A stretch of 38,871 nucleotides of DNA, from the NCBI GenBank assembly GCA_947463095.1, contig CANHRE010000018.1, positions 1-38,871 on the forward strand, read 5' to 3'. The first letter of the stretch is position 1. Each line of letters begins with the position of its first letter. The notes under the pieces are model-generated. The model worked only from the letters and a program-made list of their open reading frames with translations, searched no databases and was not told where the DNA came from. The translations under genes were made by a program, and so were the position numbers. Source of the stretch: Flavobacteriales bacterium. GTDB lineage: Bacteria; Bacteroidota; Bacteroidia; NS11-12g; UBA955. This document shows positions 32,508-38,871 of the stretch, one piece after another.

Positions 32508-35363
32508 TCAAGATTTCTTTTTTACCGGTTTCAGCTCTTTTTTCAGAAAGCGCCCTGTATGGCTGTCCTTGAAGGCTGCCACATCTTCAGGCGTGCCATA
32601 CACCAGTATGTTACCGCCTCCGGAGCCGCCTTCCGGGCCCAGGTCAATCACATGGTCTGCAACCTTAATCACATCCATATTGTGTTCCACCACCAACACT
32701 GTGTTGCCGCGGTTCACCAATTCCTGAAGTACCTCGAGCAATTGCCTTATATCGTCAAAATGCAGACCCGTTGTGGGTTCATCCAGGATGTAAAAGGTTC
32801 TGCCCGTATCGCGTTTGCTCAGTTCGGTAGCCAGTTTCACGCGCTGTGCCTCGCCACCGCTCAAGGTGGTGCTGCTTTGTCCCAGCGTGATGTAACCCAA
32901 TCCAACCTGCTGCATAGTGATGATTTTGCGTTTGATCAGGGGCAGGTGCTCAAAAAAATCTACCGCCTGTTCTACACTCATCTCCAACACGTCGGTGATG
33001 CTCTTGCCTTTGTACCGCACCTCCAGTGTTTCCCGGTTGTATCGTCTGCCATGACAGGCATCACATGGCACTTCGACGTTGGGAAGGAAATTCATCTCGA
33101 TGACCTTCCTTCCGGCTCCGCCGCAGGTTTCACAACGCCCGCCTTTTACATTAAATGAAAAGCGCCCGGCCTTATAACCCCTGATTTTAGCTTCCGGCAG
33201 GTTGGCAAACAGGTTGCGTATCTCTGTGAACACCCCCACATAGGTGGCAGGATTGCTTCTGGGTGTGCGTCCTATCGGCGACTGGTCAATGCGAATGACC
33301 TTATCCACCAATTCCAGGTTTTTGAAGGATTTTACCGAAAGGTTTTTATAGTGCGTTCCGTAAATACGGTTGGACAGCAGCGGGAACAGGGTTTCGTTGA
33401 TCAGCGTGGATTTGCCGCTGCCGCTCACGCCTGTTATGGCGATGAAGCAGCCCAGCGGAAACCGCACCTGCACCGCGTTCAGGTTGTTGCCGGTGCAGCC
33501 GCTCAGCTCTATAAATTCCTTGCCGGGCTTGCGGCGTTTGGCAGGAACAGGGATTTCCATGGTTCCGGCCAGGAATTTTGCCGTAGTCGTGTCAAAGCGT
33601 GAAAAGGTTGCTAAATCTCCCTGGGCCACAATTCTTCCTCCGTGAAGGCCGGCACCCGGACCAATTTCTACCAAGTGATCGCTTTCCAGCATCATGTCGC
33701 GGTCGTGTTCTACTACCAGAACCGTGTTGCCTAAGTCGCGCAGCTCCTTGAGGCTGGCAATGAGCTTTTCATTATCTCTCTGGTGAAGGCCAATACTTGG
33801 TTCATCGAGGATATACAATACATTCGTCAGCTTAGAGCCTATTTGGGTAGCCAGGCGTATGCGCTGGGCCTCCCCACCGCTAAGAGTTCGCGCAGGGCTG
33901 TTCAGATTCAGGTAGGAGAGGCCTACCCCATAAAGGAACGATACCCGACCTTGAATTTCCTTGAGCAAGTCTGTTGCAATGATTTTCTGTCTTTCGTTCA
34001 GGTCTTCATGAACATGTTTCAGCCAGTCCAGCAGTGCCCCGATGTTCATGGATGCCAGGTCGGCAATATTCTTACCTGCCATGCGGTAGTAACGGGCTTC
34101 TTTCTTCAGCCTGCTGCCTTCACAATCGGGACAGATGGTATTGTGCATGAACAGTTCCGCCCAGGCGCGCATTTCTTCATCACTGCTCTCAAAATACTGC
34201 TCCTGCACAAAGTGAAAGACGCCCTTGAAGCTGCTTTGTACGCGTGTTTTCTTGCCGCTGTCGCTCACCTGTTCAATTGGGAAGCTGCTTTCTGTACCAT
34301 GCAGGATGGCACGCAATACCTCGCTGCTCAGACTTTCTATAGGGTCGGCAAGGCTGAACTTATAATGCCTGGACATGGCCCTGAGCTGGGTAAAGGTCCA
34401 GTTTTCCTTTATTTCGCCGAGGGGCGCCAGGCCGCCGCGGTTGATGCTTTTAGATCGGTCAGGGATGACCAGTGCTTCCGACACTTCTGATATCTCACCT
34501 AGGCCTTCACAGGTAGGACAGGCGCCATAGGGTGAGTTAAAGGAAAAGGTGTTCGGGTTGGGCTCGTCATAGCTGAGGCCGCTCACCGGGTCCATCAGGA
34601 ATTTGCTGAACAGTTGTCTGCTCTGATCGCTCATGTCGAGCACCATCATAGTTCCCTTGCCCATTTTCAGGGCCGTGCGCACCGATTCCGCCGCTCGTGC
34701 CGCAGCTGTGGCTCCTGCATCCAGGCGGTCAATAACCAGTTCGATGTCGTGGATCTTATAGCGGTCCAGCTGCATACCCGGTTTGATTTCAACCATAACC
34801 CCATCGATGCGCATACGCTGAAATCCGCGCTTATGGTATAGTTCAAAAAGCTCGCGGTAATGTCCCTTACGGCCTTTCACCAACGGAGCGAGTATGGCGA
34901 TTTTTTTGCCAAAATAACGCTGCTCTATGGCGTCAATGATTTGTGCTTCTGTGAAACGCACCATGCGCTCGCCACTTTCATAGCTGTAGGCTTCACCGGC
35001 GCGTGCAAACAGCAGGCGGAGGAAGTCATATACCTCAGTAATGGTGCCCACGGTGCTGCGCGGATTGCGGCTTACGGTTTTCTGCTCGATGCTGATGACC
35101 GGGCTCAGCCCGTTGATTTTGTCTACATCCGGGCGCTTCATATCGCCGATAAACTGCCGCGCATAAGCAGAAAAGCTGTCCAGGTAACGGCGCTGACCTT
35201 CCGCGAAGATGGTGTCGAAGGCAAGACTGGACTTCCCGCTGCCGCTCACGCCGGTAAACACAATCAGCCGGTTTCTGGGGATGCTGAGGTCCAGCGCCTT
35301 GAGGTTGTGTTCTCTGGCGCCAAACACCTCAATGGTGCCGGTATCTTCGGGAAATTCAGGCAT
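32508..35363 (-). CDS. uvrA: Excinuclease ABC subunit A
   Basis: UvrA recognises bulky DNA lesions and loads UvrB. From ATG 35363 it has 951 residues, the normal size. Two ABC modules are visible with Walker A GVSGSGKSSL and GVSGSGKSTL, signatures LSGGEAQRIRLATQIG and LSGGEAQRVKLATELS, and zinc fingers (CPTCEG/CPDCEG and CETCGGAG/CDACHG). The frame is open to 35417, but that extension starts upstream of a perfect -7 promoter box (35378-35385), so 35363 is the real start. Confidence 0.96.
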   Translation of the reverse strand: MPEFPEDTGTIEVFGAREHNLKALDLSIPRNRLIVFTGVSGSGKSSLAFDTIFAEGQRRYLDSFSAYARQFIGDMKRPDVDKINGLSPVISIEQKTVSRNPRSTVGTITEVYDFLRLLFARAGEAYSYESGERMVRFTEAQIIDAIEQRYFGKKIAILAPLVKGRKGHYRELFELYHKRGFQRMRIDGVMVEIKPGMQLDRYKIHDIELVIDRLDAGATAAARAAESVRTALKMGKGTMMVLDMSDQSRQLFSKFLMDPVSGLSYDEPNPNTFSFNSPYGACPTCEGLGEISEVSEALVIPDRSKSINRGGLAPLGEIKENWTFTQLRAMSRHYKFSLADPIESLSSEVLRAILHGTESSFPIEQVSDSGKKTRVQSSFKGVFHFVQEQYFESSDEEMRAWAELFMHNTICPDCEGSRLKKEARYYRMAGKNIADLASMNIGALLDWLKHVHEDLNERQKIIATDLLKEIQGRVSFLYGVGLSYLNLNSPARTLSGGEAQRIRLATQIGSKLTNVLYILDEPSIGLHQRDNEKLIASLKELRDLGNTVLVVEHDRDMMLESDHLVEIGPGAGLHGGRIVAQGDLATFSRFDTTTAKFLAGTMEIPVPAKRRKPGKEFIELSGCTGNNLNAVQVRFPLGCFIAITGVSGSGKSTLINETLFPLLSNRIYGTHYKNLSVKSFKNLELVDKVIRIDQSPIGRTPRSNPATYVGVFTEIRNLFANLPEAKIRGYKAGRFSFNVKGGRCETCGGAGRKVIEMNFLPNVEVPCDACHGRRYNRETLEVRYKGKSITDVLEMSVEQAVDFFEHLPLIKRKIITMQQVGLGYITLGQSSTTLSGGEAQRVKLATELSKRDTGRTFYILDEPTTGLHFDDIRQLLEVLQELVNRGNTVLVVEHNMDVIKVADHVIDLGPEGGSGGGNILVYGTPEDVAAFKDSHTGRFLKKELKPVKKKS

Positions 35364-35377
35364 GGATGGCGGGGCGG

Positions 35378-35385
35378 CAAAATTA
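35378..35385 (-). promoter_or_regulatory. -7 box of uvrA
   Basis: TAATTTTG on the minus strand is an exact TAnnTTTG match and ends 14 nt before the uvrA ATG. It excludes the longer frame as the start. No clear LexA box is recognised. Confidence 0.5.
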
Positions 35386-35523
35386 CGCCCATTTTGGCTT
35401 AATGACTGCCGACCCATGAAACTTGGGCCACTATGTTCATAAATACAGCTGAACCTATACGAAATGATGCTTGAAGATGACTGGCGCCGGTTGAACAGTC
35501 AACCACAAAATCCCATGCAAAGC

Positions 35524-35558
35524 TTTGATTCCTGCCTTTGTATTCGTCGGTAACTTTG
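35524..35558 (+). promoter_or_regulatory. Promoter of the marC-like gene
   Basis: TTTG at 35524-35527, 23 bp, then the exact -7 box TAACTTTG at 35551-35558. The box ends 4 nt before the ATG at 35563, so the transcript should have almost no leader. Confidence 0.6.
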
Positions 35559-35562
35559 CAGC

Positions 35563-36123
35563 ATGAAACTGCATGAAGTGCTCACCGTCAGCTTCACCCT
35601 GTTTGCGGTGATTGACATGATTGGGGCCGTTCCCCTCATCATCACCCTAAAAGAGCGCATCCCGGGCATCCATGCCCTGAAGGTTACGCTGGCTTCTGCC
35701 ATCCTGATGCTCGGATTTTTGTTTGCCGGCGAGCCTTTCCTGAGGTACCTCGGTGTGGATTTACAGTCTTTCGCCATAGCCGGAAGCATAGTGATGTTCA
35801 TTCTGGGTCTGGAAATGGTGCTGGGCATCCATGTGTTCAAGCACGATCCGGATTTGAGTACTGGAAACATTGTGCCGGTGGCATTTCCCATCATTGCAGG
35901 TTCCGGAACGCTTACCACCATCATGTCTTTGAAAAGCACCTATTCCGACTTGGTTATCAGCGTAGGAATAGCATTAAATCTGATCGTAATTTTTGTGGTG
36001 GTGGGAAGCACGCGTTACATCCAACGCAATTTGGGTAAGAGCGGTCTGGAAGTGATGCGTAAGTTCTTCGGCGTTATCCTGTTGGCTATAGCGGTAAAGA
36101 TTTTCCGCGCCAGCCTTTCCTGA
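35563..36123 (+). CDS. MarC/YchE (UPF0056) family membrane protein
   Basis: 186 residues with six hydrophobic helices and family blocks FTLFAVIDMIGAVPLIITL, GLEMVLGIHVF, NIVPVAFPIIAGSGTLTTIM and VVVGSTRYIQ. MarC proteins are inner-membrane proteins related to NAAT transporters; the role in antibiotic resistance originally suggested is not established. It is divergent from uvrA and ends 15 bp before the convergent ABC ATPase. Confidence 0.9.
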   Translation: MKLHEVLTVSFTLFAVIDMIGAVPLIITLKERIPGIHALKVTLASAILMLGFLFAGEPFLRYLGVDLQSFAIAGSIVMFILGLEMVLGIHVFKHDPDLSTGNIVPVAFPIIAGSGTLTTIMSLKSTYSDLVISVGIALNLIVIFVVVGSTRYIQRNLGKSGLEVMRKFFGVILLAIAVKIFRASLS

Positions 36124-36138
36124 ATGCGCACCCGGGCC

Positions 36139-37716
36139 TCAACGGAAGCTGAACAAGTGTTTGGTATAAGGGGTAGGCGGAGCGTTCATCAGGGTTTCGG
36201 TAGCGTCCAGCGCATCCGTTTTTCCTTCATGCAACACCAGGATGCGGTGGCTGAACCAGGCTGCGACATCCAGGTCGTGGGTAATGAACAGATACCCCAG
36301 CTTTTTCTGTTGCTGCAAAGAGGCCAGCAGGTTGAGTACCGATGCCTGCACGCTGGGATCTAAAGCTGAAACCGATTCATCAAGGATGATGACTTCCGGA
36401 TTGGCACATAAGGCCCTGGCAATACACACCCTTTGGCATTGTCCGCCGCTGAGTTCATGAGGATAAGCATTCCAGGTGTGCTCAGGCAGGCGCACATCCC
36501 GTAGGATTTCTTGTGCTTTTTCCCGCGCATGAATCCCTTTGCTGCGGTTCTTGCCGCCATGTCGGATGGCTTCTTCCAGTATTTTCAGCACCTTTTGGTT
36601 GGGGTTCAGGGCTGACAGGGGATCCTGAAATACCAGTTGGATCATGCCCTTGGGCAACGATTCATGCCGTTCATCGGTGATGGTTCCATCAAAATCGCGG
36701 TCCAGTCCGCTGATGATGCGTGCCAGTGTAGACTTTCCGCTTCCCGACTGACCGAGGATGCAGATGGTTTCACCGCGGCGCAGGCTGAAGGCAATGTCTT
36801 GCAGCACAGGCTTCTGCTCCGATGGGAATATTTTCTGATCCACCCGAATGATCAGTTGCTCTGAAGCATCGGATTCAGGGATTCTGTAGATGGGCAGCAC
36901 AAGTTCGCCCGGGGCCGGCAGGGTATGGCCGCGCTTATCCAGGGAAGGCCGGCATTCCAGCAACATGCGTGTATAAGTATGGGATGGCTTGGACAATACA
37001 TGTGCAGCGGAACCTTGTTCCACCACCTGCCCGTTTTGCATCACCAGCAGAGCATCGCAATAGCTTCCCAGCAGTTCGAGGTCGTGAGACACCAGAAGCA
37101 GGGCCACACCCCGGCTGCGGCATAAATCGGTCATCAATGCGCTCACCTGATGCTTCAGTTCAGCATCGAGGGCCGTAGTGGGTTCATCGGCCAGCAGAAG
37201 TTCAGGGTTGTTGGCAAGAGCCATGGCAATCATCAGCCTTTGCCTTTGTCCACCGCTTATCTGAAAGGGATAGGACCTCATGATTCGCTCCGGGTTGTTC
37301 AGGCCTGTTTCCATAAGCAGGGACATGGCACGCTCCAGTTTTCGTTGTTTGTGTTCCTCATCCATACATTCCAGCAATTGCTTGCCGCAGCGCATGGTCG
37401 GATTCAGCGCACTCAAGGGCTCCTGGAAGATAAACCCGACGGATTGACGGCGAAAGCGTCGCAGTACTTCTTTGTCTTCCCGACCGGTCCAACAATGCCG
37501 GGCATACTTGCCATGGAAATGCAATGATCCGGCGGCGGAAAGTGAAGGCGGCAACAAACCGGCAACCGACAATAAAGTGAGGGTTTTACCAGAACCGGAT
37601 TCTCCTGCAATGCCCACAATTTCTCCCTTTTGAACGCGAAGGTTCAATGGCTGCACGAGCATGCGCGAAGGGCCTGTGATGCTCCATGAATCAAGTTCAA
37701 GCAGGGCGGGATTCAA
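36139..37716 (-). CDS. Fused two-domain peptide/nickel ABC transporter ATPase (DppD-DppF/YejF type)
   Basis: 525 residues with two nucleotide-binding domains joined by a linker near residues 255-285. Domain 1: Walker A GESGSGKTLTLL, signature ISGGQRQRLMIAMAL, Walker B LLADEPTTALD. Domain 2: GQSGSGKSTLA, LSGGQCQRVCIARAL, VIILDESVSALD. Both sets are intact. It would energise an oligopeptide-type importer, but no permease or binding protein is adjacent. The start is TTG at 37716, required because the conserved N-terminus (LLELDSWSI) begins there. Confidence 0.9.
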   Translation of the reverse strand: MNPALLELDSWSITGPSRMLVQPLNLRVQKGEIVGIAGESGSGKTLTLLSVAGLLPPSLSAAGSLHFHGKYARHCWTGREDKEVLRRFRRQSVGFIFQEPLSALNPTMRCGKQLLECMDEEHKQRKLERAMSLLMETGLNNPERIMRSYPFQISGGQRQRLMIAMALANNPELLLADEPTTALDAELKHQVSALMTDLCRSRGVALLLVSHDLELLGSYCDALLVMQNGQVVEQGSAAHVLSKPSHTYTRMLLECRPSLDKRGHTLPAPGELVLPIYRIPESDASEQLIIRVDQKIFPSEQKPVLQDIAFSLRRGETICILGQSGSGKSTLARIISGLDRDFDGTITDERHESLPKGMIQLVFQDPLSALNPNQKVLKILEEAIRHGGKNRSKGIHAREKAQEILRDVRLPEHTWNAYPHELSGGQCQRVCIARALCANPEVIILDESVSALDPSVQASVLNLLASLQQQKKLGYLFITHDLDVAAWFSHRILVLHEGKTDALDATETLMNAPPTPYTKHLFSFR

Positions 37717-37721
37717 GCAGG

Positions 37722-37729
37722 TAAAGATA
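37722..37729 (-). promoter_or_regulatory. Candidate -7 box of the fused ABC ATPase gene
   Basis: TATCTTTA on the minus strand, one mismatch from TAnnTTTG, ends 5 nt before the TTG start. Confidence 0.4.
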
Positions 37730-37758
37730 TACTGGCTGACGGTGAATATTCCGAAAAA

Positions 37759-38730
37759 TCAGTTTGGCTTCAGGGTTTGCTGCTCAATGAAAGAAACGAA
37801 TTCCGCAGGGTTGTTGAACACACGGACGTTTGACGGAAAGGACAAATCTTTGCGCTTGATGACCTGCATTCCGGTGAGCAGTATTTGGGTATCCGGCCAG
37901 CTTTTGCTCAGGGCATTGATGAAAATTTGTGTAGGAAGATTGGTGTTTGCCGCCGTGAGGGAGCAGAAGATAAAATCGGGGATATGAACGGAGAAGATGC
38001 TGTTCAGGTCTTCCAGTGGGGTAGAAGTACCCAGATAAATTACGCTTTGTCCTCTGGCACGCAGGATGTAGTTGGCAAACAACAGGCTCAGGTCGTGGGG
38101 TTCACCGGCGGGAACAAACAGCAAATAGCGCCTCGCACCGGCTACCGGATTAAGGTTCAGCTGGTCAATAGACACATATAGGCGCTGCCTGATCAGGTTG
38201 GTGATGAAGTGTTCATGGGCAGGATGGATGCTCCCCCCTAGCCACAGCAGCCCTATATGCTCCATAAACGGGAAAATGATCCGGCCCATGGTTTCTTCCA
38301 TGCCAATCTTCAATACATTAACGGAGAGCGTTTTATTGAATTCCCGCTCATCGAAATCCATCATGGTTGATACCAGGGCCTGGATTTGCCCTTCATATTG
38401 GGTATTGTGTTCATGGATTTCGAGTGTGCGTTTCTGCACATCCTCTCTGCTCATCTGGGCAATGGCTTTGATTTTAACACCATTGTTACACAGGATGGCT
38501 ACGTTTAACATGTATTTCAGGTCATCTTCCTCGTAGTAGCGGATGTTGGTTTCAGTGCGTTTGGGCTTGAGCAGTCCATAGCGCTGCTCCCACATGCGCA
38601 GTGTAAAGGCTTTTATTCCAGTAATGTTCTCAATGTCTTTGATGAAATACTTATCCCGGAAAAACTCTTTTCCCTTTCTTTGTTCCTCTGGCAACATCCC
38701 GTTAGGATTTATTATTTCAGGTAAGCTCAT
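37759..38730 (-). CDS. MerR-family regulator with CarH-like B12-binding domain
   Basis: From ATG 38730 it has 323 residues. The N-terminus is a MerR winged helix (FIKDIENITGIKAFTLRMWEQRYGLL, TNIRYYEEDDLKYM). The C-terminal half is a cobalamin-binding module: Trp163, nine residues, then Glu173-His174 (the Wx9EH motif of CarH photoreceptors) and Glu210-x-His212 in GEPHDLS, matching the ExHxxG lower-ligand motif except that Gly is Ser. Homologues (CarH, LitR) release DNA on light absorption by adenosylcobalamin and control carotenoid genes. Alternative starts are 38751 and 38697. Its start overlaps that of the divergent gene. Confidence 0.87.
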   Translation of the reverse strand: MSLPEIINPNGMLPEEQRKGKEFFRDKYFIKDIENITGIKAFTLRMWEQRYGLLKPKRTETNIRYYEEDDLKYMLNVAILCNNGVKIKAIAQMSREDVQKRTLEIHEHNTQYEGQIQALVSTMMDFDEREFNKTLSVNVLKIGMEETMGRIIFPFMEHIGLLWLGGSIHPAHEHFITNLIRQRLYVSIDQLNLNPVAGARRYLLFVPAGEPHDLSLLFANYILRARGQSVIYLGTSTPLEDLNSIFSVHIPDFIFCSLTAANTNLPTQIFINALSKSWPDTQILLTGMQVIKRKDLSFPSNVRVFNNPAEFVSFIEQQTLKPN

Positions 38731-38871
38731 GACTAAAAAAATACTCATCACCGGAGCCTCGGGGCTTGTAGGTAGAAAATTAATTTCTCACTTGACAAGT
38801 CAAGGCGCTGTATGTAAGGTGCTTACTGCAAATAAAAAGCAAAAATATCAGGAACATCAATACTATTGGAA
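38729..38871 (+). CDS. TIGR01777-type NAD-dependent epimerase, 3' truncated by window edge
   Basis: Only 47 codons are visible: an N-terminal Rossmann motif (KKILITGASGLVGRKLISHL) and, after a variable basic stretch, a YYW segment as in TIGR01777 (YfcH-like) sugar-epimerase proteins. The reading frame runs off the end. The ATG shares two bases with the start codon of the divergent regulator, implying a common regulatory region. Confidence 0.72.
   Translation, partial: MTKKILITGASGLVGRKLISHLTSQGAVCKVLTANKKQKYQEHQYYW
38736..38743 (-). promoter_or_regulatory. Candidate -7 box of the MerR/B12 regulator
   Basis: TATTTTTT on the minus strand, one mismatch from TAnnTTTG, ends 5 nt before ATG 38730. 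It lies inside the first codons of the divergent epimerase gene. Weak, because the tract is A/T-rich anyway. Confidence 0.3.

Noticed and set aside
33783-34490. 235-codon plus-strand frame opposite uvrA
   Set aside because: uvrA on the other strand is unmistakable over this range; the frame is a by-product of its codon usage.
35364-35417. N-terminal extension of uvrA by 18 residues
   Set aside because: It begins upstream of a perfect -7 box, so the transcript would not contain it, and homologues start near 35363.
35464-35553. Short plus-strand ORF of 29 codons (starts MMLEDDWRRLN) upstream of marC
   Set aside because: Too short to judge, no recognisable similarity, and it runs through the marC promoter and ends inside its -7 box.

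Overview
The window is a gene-dense chromosomal segment (34 protein-coding genes, no gap above about 200 bp) from a member of the phylum Bacteroidota. The evidence is a type IX secretion (T9SS) C-terminal sorting domain, a DUF5723 barrel protein and a DUF3078 protein, promoters of the Bacteroidota type (TAnnTTTG at -7), no Shine-Dalgarno sequences before starts, and the pdxA-DUF177-rpmF-plsX-fabH gene order. Genus cannot be resolved. No tRNA, rRNA, CRISPR array, insertion sequence, prophage or integrase was seen.

Layout. 1-3654 (+): vitamin B6 gene pdxA (5' truncated by the window edge), then DUF177/YceD, ribosomal protein L32, plsX and fabH, a tight operon linking ribosome and lipid synthesis. 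3679-6729 (-): a surface lipoprotein and a DUF5723 outer-membrane barrel of unknown role. 6799-7218 (-): a small membrane protein. 7298-13884 (-): a complete drug/metal efflux operon in the order TetR regulator, TolC, adaptor, RND pump, preceded by a perfect 15-bp inverted repeat (likely operator) and closed by a strong hairpin terminator. 13971-15017 (-): orphan PhoR-like histidine kinase. 15124-16881 (+): SppA signal-peptide peptidase. 16946-19797 (-): secreted protein, NTF2-like protein and small beta-barrel. 19825-20871 (+): FAD oxidoreductase. 20920-22872 (-): T9SS cargo protein. 22944-25940: DNA polymerase III delta (-), a divergent stand-alone HsdR-N nuclease-like protein (+), a YciO/YrdC-family protein (-) and a DUF3078 protein (-). 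26086-27662 (-): sucC and mscL. 27738-32494 (+): overlapping lolD-like ABC ATPase, an atypical RecQ and two glycosyltransferases. 32508-35363 (-): uvrA. 35563-36123 (+): MarC. 36139-37716 (-): fused Dpp/Opp-type ABC ATPase. 37759-38730 (-): MerR/B12-binding photoreceptor-like regulator, divergent from a truncated TIGR01777 epimerase (+).

Most of this is ordinary core genome. I found no convincing new multi-gene system. The most interesting signal is regulatory: at several unrelated genes a recognisable -7 promoter box ends only 4-5 nt before the start codon, so transcription should begin at or beside the start codon (leaderless or nearly leaderless mRNAs), including genes that start with GTG or TTG. 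Other points worth checking are the four-half-site operator of the efflux operon, the RecQ whose zinc cysteines are displaced by an inserted region of roughly 190 residues, the extra hydrophobic pair in the RND pump, the MscL without its C-terminal helix, and the CarH-like regulator without carotenoid genes beside it.
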